Shown piece by piece: positions 42,149-50,602 of a stretch of 64,000 nt of DNA. A program made the position numbers and the translations under genes. Source of the stretch: Dyadobacter sp. 3J3 (GTDB lineage: Bacteria; Bacteroidota; Bacteroidia; Cytophagales; Spirosomataceae); assembly GCF_009801115.1 (NCBI RefSeq), contig NZ_VTOL01000005.1, positions 1 to 64,000 of the forward strand. The letters run 5' to 3'. The notes under the pieces were generated by a model. It searched no databases. It had not been told where the DNA came from and saw only the letters and a program-made list of their open reading frames with translations. The stretch's first letter is position 1, and the number at the start of each line of letters is the position of its first letter.

Positions 42149-42188
42149 AAAAAGAGAAGCCAACATTTAAAGTTGGCTTCTCTTTTTT
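42149..42188. terminator. Strong bidirectional terminator
   Basis: AAAAAGAGAAGCCAAC near 42149-42164 pairs with GTTGGCTTCTCTTTTT near 42172-42187 with no mismatch and a seven-base loop. It lies between the convergent carboxylase and small coiled-coil genes. Confidence 0.92.
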
Positions 42189-42220
42189 AATTTCACTAAG
42201 GATATCTTTTAACTATTATT

Positions 42221-42508
42221 TTATGATTCTCTGATTTCAAGAAGCATATCATCAGTAATTTTATTTTTTTCTTTAAAGTCTGAAACCTTCTCTGTAAATG
42301 AAAGGTGCAAAGCTTCGATATTTTCAAGGTTTTTATATGCGCCGTCATAAATTTCATTCAGCGATGCTTCAAGACCTTCAGCATTGACATTCATATTTTC
42401 AGTCTCAACCTGACCTATTTTCTTAATAACGGCAGTTTCGCTGTTTTTCAAATCTTCGATTTCACGAAGAATCTTTTCCATCGCTTTATACTTTTCAATA
42501 TTCTCCAT
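42221..42508 (-). CDS. Small coiled-coil protein, unknown
   Basis: A 95-residue protein from ATG 42508 (MENIEKYKAMEKILREIEDL) that is almost wholly helical and acidic. Heptad-like spacing runs through KNSETAVIKKIGQVETENMN and NLENIEALHLSFTEKVSDF. There is no signal, membrane segment or known domain. Its even composition and good start suggest a real gene; it may be a small structural or regulatory protein. It is convergent with the carboxylase gene and 67 bases downstream of the M24 peptidase stop, so it is not clearly in an operon. Confidence 0.55.
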   Translation of the reverse strand: MENIEKYKAMEKILREIEDLKNSETAVIKKIGQVETENMNVNAEGLEASLNEIYDGAYKNLENIEALHLSFTEKVSDFKEKNKITDDMLLEIRES

Positions 42509-42575
42509 AAGTTTCAAGTTGTTGTTTAATTATGATATTGTTAAAATATCGTACCAACCTGAAAAGTGAGAATTT

Positions 42576-43934
42576 TTATTTTCCAACGTTGCCCAGCAAT
42601 CTTGGAATCACAAAAATTTCTTTTTGACGTCCGTTAATGAATCGAAAACCGGTTTTGTCAAAATATCCGTCTTCTTCCAACATGATCCGGATTGTCTTCT
42701 TCCATTCGTCGATTTTTACTGCCGCATTTAATTCAATGGAATAGGCGGTATTTTCATATAAAGGATAATCTCCCGGACCTTTCACCCCTTTTTGCTGATC
42801 CCACAAACCGATAGTCGGGCCAGCGGCGTGGCCATGTGATCCAATCGGATGGGTATAGATTGATCCGTTTATACCTTCTTTTTCAGCCTGAGCAAGTGCG
42901 TCCAAGAGAATTTGATTTCCGGTTTTTCCGGATTTGAACTGAGAAACCAGAATATCCTGAAGGCGATTTCCGGTAGAAAATGCTTTTTTCAAATAGTCCG
43001 GTACTTCGGTTTCATTTGGTTTAAGAATATAAGCGTGCTGCTGCTGATCCGTATTCAGTCGCAGATACGTTATTCCAAAATCACAATGAAGCAAATCTCC
43101 TGGCAAAATCACCTGATTGCCCGGACGTTTTGAAAATGTTCTTAAATGATCAAATTTCTGGTCATCGGCGCGCTGGATATCAATGGTTGGATGAAACCAG
43201 GTTTCCAATCCTAAATCGGTAACACGTTGTCTCAAAAACCACACAACATCATCAATGGTCGTTATTCCCGGCTGAATGACCTTTTCAGAAAAAGCTTCTT
43301 CAATAATTTCATGTGAGATCCGGGCGATCATCGGATATATGACCATTTCTTTTTCCGTTCTGGTTTCCAGCCATCCAACCGCCAGTTTTTCAGCTGAAAC
43401 TATTTTTGAATGAAAATCTTTTGGAAGTTTTTGAAGAAATTCTTCATGTTCGTTATAAGTCAGACCGTCAGCATGTCCGTAGTTTTTAGAAAAGTTAAGT
43501 GCAATTTTTTTTGGATTTTTTTCCTTAATCACTTTTGCCAGCGCATCCCATTGATCCGGATTTGAACTTATATCCCACTCACCTTTCAACAATGTTCCCA
43601 CGTCATATCTGGCAATCGCCAATTTATCAAGCGGTTTTCCTGCTCCCGGATCGAAAAATACCATCACAGTCCTTCTTCTGGCCGAAAGCCAGGTACTTGG
43701 AAGCATGGTTTTCATGACCGGATCTTCATTGTATTCTCTCGAAATAATAACCCACATATCAATACCTTCCCGCCGCATCAGGGTCGGAAGCAAATTTTCA
43801 ATCCGGTCTTCCAGAATATCGTCGACAGCCATAGCACGTTCCCGTTCGGTTAGAATTATTGGTACAGACTGAGAAAAAGTGTTTTTTGAAAAGAAAAAAA
43901 GAAAAAGTAACAGAACAGGAGAAATCCGGGACAT
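42576..43934 (-). CDS. Exported M24-family metallopeptidase, Xaa-Pro aminopeptidase-like
   Basis: The 452-residue product has a signal peptide (VLLLFLFFFSKNTFSQ) and the pita-bread fold of M24 enzymes: an N-terminal creatinase-like domain (about 25-190), then the metal site with paired Asp in HCDFGITYLRLNTDQQQ, His in HPIGSHGHAAGPTIGL, Glu in AYSIELNAAV and Glu in IRIMLEEDGYF. All five metal ligands are present. It should cleave N-terminal residues next to proline from peptides in the periplasm. It lies alone, divergent from the secreted hydrolase fusion. Confidence 0.88.
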   Translation of the reverse strand: MSRISPVLLLFLFFFSKNTFSQSVPIILTERERAMAVDDILEDRIENLLPTLMRREGIDMWVIISREYNEDPVMKTMLPSTWLSARRRTVMVFFDPGAGKPLDKLAIARYDVGTLLKGEWDISSNPDQWDALAKVIKEKNPKKIALNFSKNYGHADGLTYNEHEEFLQKLPKDFHSKIVSAEKLAVGWLETRTEKEMVIYPMIARISHEIIEEAFSEKVIQPGITTIDDVVWFLRQRVTDLGLETWFHPTIDIQRADDQKFDHLRTFSKRPGNQVILPGDLLHCDFGITYLRLNTDQQQHAYILKPNETEVPDYLKKAFSTGNRLQDILVSQFKSGKTGNQILLDALAQAEKEGINGSIYTHPIGSHGHAAGPTIGLWDQQKGVKGPGDYPLYENTAYSIELNAAVKIDEWKKTIRIMLEEDGYFDKTGFRFINGRQKEIFVIPRLLGNVGK

Positions 43935-44049
43935 TGGCAGTAAAGAAGTTAGGTAGATAATAGAACAATATAATGATTGTTGACTGGAAAAAATAAATAA
44001 GGTTTGCGCTTATATGTTAGAGATAAGCCATTCCTGTCTTTGTACTATT

Positions 44050-45999
44050 ATGAAAACGATAAAATATCTTTCCTGCGCTCTTTGCATTCTTATCCTTTTT
44101 AGTTTTTCCGGCAATCTATTGGCACAAGCTGATGAGCAAACTTCGGTTTGGAAAGGATTTGATAAGGTTGAATTTTCATTCCAAAATACAAAAGCCTGGT
44201 ATGTAAAACCAAAGCAGGCACTTTCCGGAAATCCGTGGGTTTGGCGCGCACATTTCCCAACGTGGCATACGGAAATGGACAGCATTTTGCTGACCCGGGG
44301 ATTTCATATCGCTTATGTCAATACCAATGATCTTTTCGCTCATCCGAAAGCGATGCAGATTTGGGATGCTTTTTACGATTATCTGGTGAAGCAAAAACAA
44401 TTTGCACCAAAAGTTGCGCTGGAAGGTGTCAGTCGCGGAGGTTTGTATGTGTACGGCTGGGCTAAAAGAAATCCTGATAAAGTGAGTTGTATTTACGCCG
44501 AAGCACCAGTTTGTGATCCAAAAAGCTGGCCGGGCGGAAAGGGTAAAGGACAAGGTTCGCCAAAGGATTGGGCAAGTTGGCTGGAATTGAATAAACAGAC
44601 CGAGGAAACTGCCAAAACTTTTGATGATATTCCATTGAACGATCTGGCCGGTTTAGCATCTTTCAAAGTGCCAATTTTGCATGTAATCGGATTGAATGAC
44701 AAAATTGTTCCGCCAGCAGAAAACTCGGATATTTTAATTGCCAATTATATCAAACTGGGCGGTCCTGCCACAGTTATTCCGATGACACTCGGAGAGCAGG
44801 CTTTGGAAGGGCACCATTTTACAATCGAACATCCGGAAACGCTGGCGAATTTTATCTATGACAATAGTGTCCCCGTTTTAAAGCCACTTTCACATACTCC
44901 ATATATCGAAGTAAATCGTGGATTAGCTAATGCCTATGAAAAATTCCAGACAACGAAGAAAGGAACCGTAGCATTTTTGGGCGGTTCGATAACGCATAAC
45001 CCCGGGTGGCGGAATAAAACAGCAAAGTATCTTCAGGAGCATTTTCCTGATACCGACTTTACATTTATTGCAGCAGGAATTCCATCTTTGGGAAGTACTC
45101 CTCATGCTTTTCGTTTTCAGCGTGATGTTTTGGAAAAAGGTACGCCTGATTTACTTTTTCTTGAAGCGGCGGTTAATGACAGAGGAAATGGTTTCAGTGA
45201 AAAAGCGCAGATAAAAGGCCTGGAAGGAATAATTCGCCAGATGTATGCAAAAAATCCAAAAGCAAATGTGGTATTAATGGCTTTTGCCGAACCTGCTAAA
45301 AACGCTGAATACGATGCAGGAAAAGAACCTATTGAAGTAAATGTACATCAGAGAATTGCAAAATATTACGGAGCGGCTTATGTCAATCTGGCCCGGGAGG
45401 TTTATGACAGAATAAAAGCCGGAGAATTTTCATGGAAATATGATTTTAAAGATCTGCATCCGTCACCTTACGGACAGGAAGTTTATTTTCAGACTATCAA
45501 AGAATTATTGAAATTGAATCCTGATCCTGCAACTGCGGGAATTGTAAAATTGCCCAATCCTATCGATAAATTTTCTTATGAAAAAGCAAGTTATCATCCA
45601 GTAGCAGAAGCAAAAAATCTAAATGGATTTAAGATTGACCCTGATTGGAAACCCATTGATAAAGTTTCAACGCGACCGGGTTTTGTAGATGTTCCGATGC
45701 TTGTAGGAGAAACTGCAAACGCTTCTTTTGAATTTGATTTCAAAGGGCGTGCAGTAGGAATTGCAATTATTTCCGGGCCGGACGCTGGAAAACTTTCCTA
45801 TTCCATTGATGGAAAAAAAACGCAGACAATGGATTTATTCACGCAATGGAGTACGCAATTACATTTACCCTGGTATTTGATGTTGGCAGACGAATTGTCT
45901 TCGGGAAAACATAGTTTGAAATTAAATATTACTCAGGATAAGAATGAGAAGAGTATTGGGAATGCTTGTCGGGTGGTTTATTTTTTGGTGAATGAGTGA
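44050..45999 (+). CDS. Secreted fusion of an alpha/beta-hydrolase and an SGNH esterase
   Basis: The product, 649 residues from ATG 44050, starts with a signal peptide (ILILFSFSGNLLAQ). Residues about 35-285 are an alpha/beta-hydrolase: nucleophile elbow LEGVSRGGLYVYG, and the late HVIGLNDKIVPP and EGHHFTIEHPE segments can supply Asp and His. Residues about 310-500 are an SGNH/GDSL domain: block I FLGGSITHNPGWRNKT, block II AAGIPSLGSTPHAF, block III EAAVNDRGNG and block V DLHPSPYGQEVY. A C-terminal beta domain follows (about 530-649). Two esterase-type catalytic units suggest removal of acyl groups from plant or algal polysaccharide; substrate unknown. Confidence 0.82.
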   Translation: MKTIKYLSCALCILILFSFSGNLLAQADEQTSVWKGFDKVEFSFQNTKAWYVKPKQALSGNPWVWRAHFPTWHTEMDSILLTRGFHIAYVNTNDLFAHPKAMQIWDAFYDYLVKQKQFAPKVALEGVSRGGLYVYGWAKRNPDKVSCIYAEAPVCDPKSWPGGKGKGQGSPKDWASWLELNKQTEETAKTFDDIPLNDLAGLASFKVPILHVIGLNDKIVPPAENSDILIANYIKLGGPATVIPMTLGEQALEGHHFTIEHPETLANFIYDNSVPVLKPLSHTPYIEVNRGLANAYEKFQTTKKGTVAFLGGSITHNPGWRNKTAKYLQEHFPDTDFTFIAAGIPSLGSTPHAFRFQRDVLEKGTPDLLFLEAAVNDRGNGFSEKAQIKGLEGIIRQMYAKNPKANVVLMAFAEPAKNAEYDAGKEPIEVNVHQRIAKYYGAAYVNLAREVYDRIKAGEFSWKYDFKDLHPSPYGQEVYFQTIKELLKLNPDPATAGIVKLPNPIDKFSYEKASYHPVAEAKNLNGFKIDPDWKPIDKVSTRPGFVDVPMLVGETANASFEFDFKGRAVGIAIISGPDAGKLSYSIDGKKTQTMDLFTQWSTQLHLPWYLMLADELSSGKHSLKLNITQDKNEKSIGNACRVVYFLVNE

Positions 46000-46054
46000 T
46001 GAAAACTTTCTCTTTTCCACTTTTAATAGAAACGGGTTATAGATTTCTACCAGA

Positions 46055-46291
46055 TCATTCTGTTACCAACTCGCGAACGTGAGGAATTTCTCTATGCGAA
46101 ATTTTTCTAATTTGGGGTGCAAGCAACGTTTCAACTGCAACAGTCTTGCCATCAACAGTTAGGAATTCAACTTCATAACCTTCTCCGTCATTGTAAACCA
46201 TAACAACATTTCCTATGTCCCCTTTTTTTAAACCGGATTGAGGCAGATCATCATTCAAAATGATTTTATCGAATTCCTTTATGTTTTCCAT
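46055..46291 (-). CDS. DUF4926 protein
   Basis: A protein of about 78 residues with the DUF4926 pattern: IKEFDKIILNDDLPQSGLK, KGDIGNVVMVYNDGEGYEVE and FLTVDGKTVAVETLLA. It is a small SH3-like beta protein found near toxin-antitoxin genes and nucleases, with no known activity. Starts at 46303 or TTG 46321 are possible. It lies 53 bases downstream of the PIN toxin on the same strand and may belong to the same module. Confidence 0.72.
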   Translation of the reverse strand: MENIKEFDKIILNDDLPQSGLKKGDIGNVVMVYNDGEGYEVEFLTVDGKTVAVETLLAPQIRKISHREIPHVRELVTE

Positions 46292-46344
46292 AAATTTCTT
46301 CATTTGGGATAAGCTTTTCAAGCTAAATTGATGACTATCAATAT

Positions 46345-46716
46345 TTAAAAGTCAAGTAAAACCAAATCCAAGTCGGGGACATTAGCAAACCCTTTGTCAA
46401 AAGTTACAAACTCAATTTTGAGGAATTGAGCGGTTGCCGCGATGATGGCATCGGGAAGTTTGATTCGATAGGATTGTTTTAGTAGAATAGCGCGTTCCTT
46501 AATGCCGCTAGTAAGTTCCAATACCGAGCAATCATTCAAAAGAAGTTTAAAATATTCTTTTTCAGCCTTTGTAATTTTATAAAAACCCAGCAATTCAATC
46601 TCTGTAATTGCGGAAACAAATATTTCTTTTCCCTGCAAGTGCGGTTCTATCCCTGTTTTCCCTTCGGCCAAATTTATAAATACATTCGTATCTGCCAGAA
46701 TTTTTTTACCATTCAT
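46345..46716 (-). CDS. PIN-domain toxin, VapC-like
   Basis: The 123-residue PIN domain has the acidic residues of a metal-dependent RNase: Asp in KKILADTNVFINLAEG, Glu in VSAITEIELLG, Asp in IKLPDAIIAATA and a final Asp in VTFDKGFANVPDL. VapC-type toxins cut specific tRNAs or rRNA. Its start overlaps the upstream small gene by 11 bases, the usual antitoxin-toxin arrangement. DUF4926 follows 53 bases later. Confidence 0.85.
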   Translation of the reverse strand: MNGKKILADTNVFINLAEGKTGIEPHLQGKEIFVSAITEIELLGFYKITKAEKEYFKLLLNDCSVLELTSGIKERAILLKQSYRIKLPDAIIAATAQFLKIEFVTFDKGFANVPDLDLVLLDF

Positions 46717-46879
46717 CCCTTACTTGTTTTTGATAAGTAAGACCGTCTAAACCTCTTTTAAGTTTCCCCGCATATTTCTTTGCATCAAAACCTTTCCTAG
46801 TTGCTCGGTCCTCTTCAATTGCTTTCATCGCGTCTTTAATTGCTGAAGGCGGCGCATCTTTTTTGATCACTACAACCAT
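46706..46879 (-). CDS. Antitoxin partner of the PIN toxin
   Basis: A 57-residue basic protein (start MVVVIKKDAPPSAIKDAMKA, then IEEDRATRKGFDAKKYAGKL, end QKQVRDEW) directly before the PIN gene and overlapping it by 11 bases. The hydrophobic strand at the start and the C-terminal segment rich in Lys and Trp fit small VapB-like or Bacteroidota-specific antitoxins whose tail blocks the PIN active site. It is shorter than common cutoffs. No palindrome is obvious in its 113-base upstream gap. Confidence 0.7.
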   Translation of the reverse strand: MVVVIKKDAPPSAIKDAMKAIEEDRATRKGFDAKKYAGKLKRGLDGLTYQKQVRDEW

Positions 46880-46992
46880 GATTATTTCGTTTACTATTTT
46901 TCAATCGATTTAACTTACTACTAAATTACGCATTCGCTTTTGATTAGCAATACGTTAGAGGCCCGTACCACAACTTTGAATAAAATAGTTAG

Positions 46993-47904
46993 TTACTTCC
47001 CAGTCTGCGTCGTGTAAGTGCTCTCAAAAATCTTATCCGCATTGGCTGCTTCAAATCCATCCCGTCGATTTTTTCTAGTAATTTGATCCGCTGACAAATT
47101 TGCAAACTCAGGTAAAACCTTTCTTTCAGCAAATTCTACATAAGAACCTGAAATTTTATACGTTTCTCCACCTGCAAATTCCGCTTCGATCATCTGCGCT
47201 ACTGTAGCGCTTTGTATTAAACCACCATCCGGACTGGTTTTTATTTTTCCTCCAGAGGTATTAAGCAAAATTCCATGTTTTTCAAGAAACACATTGAAAT
47301 CTGCAACCGTGTTATAACCTTCCGGTAAATTATGCACGCTGATCGTGAAATGGTTCAGATAATAACGGTTGTAAATCACCCAGGCCGCATATTCGCTTTC
47401 TTTTAGCAATGTCACGTAATCACTTAAAGAAGGCGTGCGCCAAAGCGGCGTATGCAAAAAAGCATCAACAGCTACACCATTATTTAAATCGAGCTTGTCA
47501 ACCGGATCGCCGAGGACTTCGTCGGTGTAACTTTTAATAATGCGCTGACTTTCTTCTGAAAGATCGCCTACCATAAGTTCACTTACAAAAATCCGTGGGT
47601 CGGTTTCTCTTGGCGGCATATACCACCAGGCGTCCAGTTTTTTTCCTTCAAAGAAATAAGAATCCTTTTTTTTATAACCATAATGAAGAAATATTTTCTC
47701 AAAAGATTGGATGCCAAGCTGTGGAACGCCCATCGTCCGGAAAGCGATATGATCATTTTCAATATCCTTTTCACTACCAATAATTCCTTCTGAAATCATT
47801 GCATTCAATATCTTTTTTACGTCCGGAACGCGCTCGTGATAGCGATGCATCAACCCACCTAAAACTGTATCAAGTGTATCTGTTGTTGAATTTGAAACTG
47901 ACAT
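46993..47904 (-). CDS. DUF1338 protein, 2-oxoadipate dioxygenase/decarboxylase-like
   Basis: The 303-residue product matches DUF1338, whose characterised members (HglS/YdcJ) turn 2-oxoadipate into 2-hydroxyglutarate in lysine catabolism. Metal-ligand candidates are His in DHIAFRTMGVPQLG near 57 and His in YLNHFTISVHNLP near 190, with a Glu near the C-terminus (SYVEFAERKVLPEF). Length is short for HglS (about 460) but normal for the Bacteroidota subgroup. No other lysine-breakdown gene is near, so the substrate is unproven. Confidence 0.8.
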   Translation of the reverse strand: MSVSNSTTDTLDTVLGGLMHRYHERVPDVKKILNAMISEGIIGSEKDIENDHIAFRTMGVPQLGIQSFEKIFLHYGYKKKDSYFFEGKKLDAWWYMPPRETDPRIFVSELMVGDLSEESQRIIKSYTDEVLGDPVDKLDLNNGVAVDAFLHTPLWRTPSLSDYVTLLKESEYAAWVIYNRYYLNHFTISVHNLPEGYNTVADFNVFLEKHGILLNTSGGKIKTSPDGGLIQSATVAQMIEAEFAGGETYKISGSYVEFAERKVLPEFANLSADQITRKNRRDGFEAANADKIFESTYTTQTGK

Positions 47905-48188
47905 ATAAATTTAATTTGAGGTCAGAAATATAATAATCTGAAATTATAGGTATTATTTGGGTAAATTGAAGTATTACTGAATGATTATTCTGTCAGTTAA
48001 AATTCAACATGCCTTTTTAATATAAACGATTATAGAAAAAGATTTTTATAGTATGTTCATACATATTAAGTAGATTTCGGCGTTTTATTAAAATAATTTA
48101 AAATATTTAGAGTATAATCATACCGTTGATTATTTTCTTCAGTAAAACATTTTTGAAAAGTTTATAACCCTAATAACGAAATAAATTA

Positions 48189-50513
48189 ATGAAGAAGCGA
48201 CTCTTCTTTTTGGCCGGTATGCTTTTTACGATCGTGATTGGTATTATATCATGTTTCCAAAAGAATGGCGTGGCCGGAAAGAAATCTTCGGATGAAATTG
48301 TAAGCTATAATTTTAACATCCGGCCTATTTTGTCCGACAAATGTTTTGCATGTCACGGGCCTGATGCGAATAAAAGAGAGGCTGGATTGCGTCTGGATAT
48401 GGCAGAAAGCGCTTATGCCAAGTTAAAAGACGGAAAAGGAGCTGTGGCGATTTTTCCTGGAAAACCGGAGCAATCGGAAGTATATAGGAGAATAACTTCT
48501 CTCGATCCGGAAATGCAGATGCCAACACCGGAATCGCATTTGGGATTATTATCCGAAACTGAAATTGCTACTGTAAAACGATGGATAGAGCAAGGCGGTA
48601 AATACGAAAAACATTGGGCGTTCAGTGCGCCGGTTTTACCGAAAATACCGGAAGTTGATAAAAAAGACTGGCCAAAAAACGAGATCGATTATTTCGCTCT
48701 TGCCAAAATGGAAAGTATGGGTATCACGCCGAATGAAGAGGCAGATAAAAGTCATTTGTTGAAAAGAGTTGCCCTGGATTTGACAGGCTTACCTCCTTCC
48801 ATTGAACTTCAAAATAAATTTGCTGCTGATAATAGTGCAAATGCCTACGAAAAAGTAGTCGACGAATTGCTCAGCCAAAAAACCTATGGTGAAAAAATGG
48901 CTTTGCATTGGCTTGATGTTGCGCGTTATGCTGATTCTTACGGGTATCAGGATGATGAAATCCGTACGCAATGGCCGTGGCGCGATTGGGTGATTAATGC
49001 TTTCAATAAAAATCTTTCCTATGATAAATTCCTTACCTGGCAAATTGCAGGCGATATGCTTCCGAATGCTGGTAAAGAACAAATCCTGGCAACCGCGTTT
49101 TTCAGAAATCACAAATACACGGAAGAGGGCGGTGTGATTCCGGAAGAATATCGGATTGAATATAATATTGACAAAACGAAAACCTACGGGATGGGAATTC
49201 TCGGTCTTTCGGTAGAATGCGCCCAGTGCCATGATCATAAATACGATCCCATTTCGCAGGAGGATTATTACCGGCTTTTTGCCTTTTTTAATAATACAAA
49301 AGAAGTAGGTTATGAAGGAGATGTTTCTCAGTCGAAGCCAGCCAAAAATCCGATCATGAGTATTTCGGATGATGAGGCAAAGAAGATTTTAACTTTTATC
49401 AACCGCCCTGATACCAGCCGATTAATGGTTTCTGTTATGGGAGAAAGGGACACGTTACGAGCGACACACATTCTGAATCGCGGAGTTTATGACGCTCCGG
49501 GAAAAGTCGTCAGCGCTTCGGGACTACCTTCTGTTATGAAGTTTGACACAACAAAAATTCCTCAAAACAGATTGGGGTTGGCAAGCTGGACAACGAGCAA
49601 ACAAAATCCGTTAACAGCCAGAGTTTTTGTAAATCAGATATGGCAGGAGCTTTTTGGAAGAGGAATTGTAAAAAGTACCGGAGACTTTGGAATGCAGGGA
49701 GAATTGCCTACACATCCGGCGCTGCTTGACTGGATGGCTGCGGATTTCATGAATCATGGCTGGGATATCAAACGATTGGTAAGAGAAATCGTCACCTCCA
49801 GCACCTACAAACAATCCGCAAAGCTGACGAAAGAAAAAGAAAAGCTAGATCCTGATAACATTTATTTGTCGCGTGGGCCTCGTTACCGTTTACCGGCAGA
49901 ATCCGTGCGGGATATGGTTTTAGCGAGTAGTGGATTGTTAAACTCAAAAATTGGCGGACCTAGTGTGAAACCTTATCAACCAAAAGGTTTATGGGAATCC
50001 GCGACTTCCGGCCGTGGGCAATTGGCAAAATATAATCAGGATCATAATGACGCGCTTTACCGTCGGGGAATGTACACGTTTATCAAACTTACCGTTCCAC
50101 CGCCTTCTATGATTATTTTTGATGCCAGTAACCGGGATCATTGTGAGGTGAAACGTTCGAAAACAAATACTCCCTTACAGGCTTTGGTGATGTTAAATGA
50201 TCCGGCAGTTTTGGAAGCATCAAGAGTTTTGGCAGAAAGGATTTCGTTAAAATCTTTAACACCTGAACAAAAAATAACGGAATCGTTTCAACGGATTGTT
50301 TGTCGGAAACCTTCAGATAAAGAGGTCAAATTATTAACTGAATATTATAAAGATGAGTTTTCTGTGATTGGAAAAAATAAAAATCAGGCACATAAAATTT
50401 TGAATGTGGGCGAGTATCCGCATGAAGTGAAGGTGAAAGAGAATGAGGCAGCGGCGCTGATGCGGGTGATTAACACGCTGTACAATATGGAAGAGACGAT
50501 CACGAAAACTTAA
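48189..50513 (+). CDS. Cytochrome c lipoprotein with DUF1549 and DUF1553 domains
   Basis: The 774-residue product has a signal peptide with lipobox VIGIISC near 22 and a planctomycete-type cytochrome c domain (about 38-135: ILSDKCFACHGPDANKREAG). A DUF1549 domain follows (about 165-370: YADSYGYQDDEIRTQWPWRD, VECAQCHDHKYDPISQEDYY) and then a DUF1553 domain (about 480-730: NRVARVF-like LTARVFVNQIWQELFGRGIV, LLDWMAADFMNHGWDIKRLV). The CAQCH in DUF1549 may bind a second heme. Function is unknown. It heads an operon with DUF1501 and a third cytochrome protein. The 284 bases upstream are AT-rich with no clear site. Confidence 0.88.
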   Translation: MKKRLFFLAGMLFTIVIGIISCFQKNGVAGKKSSDEIVSYNFNIRPILSDKCFACHGPDANKREAGLRLDMAESAYAKLKDGKGAVAIFPGKPEQSEVYRRITSLDPEMQMPTPESHLGLLSETEIATVKRWIEQGGKYEKHWAFSAPVLPKIPEVDKKDWPKNEIDYFALAKMESMGITPNEEADKSHLLKRVALDLTGLPPSIELQNKFAADNSANAYEKVVDELLSQKTYGEKMALHWLDVARYADSYGYQDDEIRTQWPWRDWVINAFNKNLSYDKFLTWQIAGDMLPNAGKEQILATAFFRNHKYTEEGGVIPEEYRIEYNIDKTKTYGMGILGLSVECAQCHDHKYDPISQEDYYRLFAFFNNTKEVGYEGDVSQSKPAKNPIMSISDDEAKKILTFINRPDTSRLMVSVMGERDTLRATHILNRGVYDAPGKVVSASGLPSVMKFDTTKIPQNRLGLASWTTSKQNPLTARVFVNQIWQELFGRGIVKSTGDFGMQGELPTHPALLDWMAADFMNHGWDIKRLVREIVTSSTYKQSAKLTKEKEKLDPDNIYLSRGPRYRLPAESVRDMVLASSGLLNSKIGGPSVKPYQPKGLWESATSGRGQLAKYNQDHNDALYRRGMYTFIKLTVPPPSMIIFDASNRDHCEVKRSKTNTPLQALVMLNDPAVLEASRVLAERISLKSLTPEQKITESFQRIVCRKPSDKEVKLLTEYYKDEFSVIGKNKNQAHKILNVGEYPHEVKVKENEAAALMRVINTLYNMEETITKT

Positions 50514-50516
50514 ATT

Positions 50517-50589
50517 TAACCGCAATGGGCGCAATTGAAAGAAATCGCCCTTGCGTCCATTGCGAAACATATAGCGCCTATTGCGGTTA
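50517..50589. repeat. Long intergenic palindrome with three related units
   Basis: TAACCGCAATGGGCGCAAT (50517-50535) pairs with ATAGCGCCTATTGCGGTTA (50571-50589) with 17 of 19 matches, one mismatch being a G-U pair. An inner CGTCCATTGCG (50554-50564) is also a near copy of the left arm's complement. The unit CGCAATGGGCG thus occurs three times in 73 bases, filling the gap between two genes of an operon. It resembles the dispersed GCAA-rich palindromes I recall from Bacteroidota genomes and may stabilise the upstream message. Confidence 0.65.
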
Positions 50590-50602
50590 GAAAAGACTTG
50601 AT

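Noticed and set aside
48789..49238. 149-codon minus-strand open frame opposite the DUF1549 domain
   Set aside because: It is fully inside a well-supported gene and lacks a domain.
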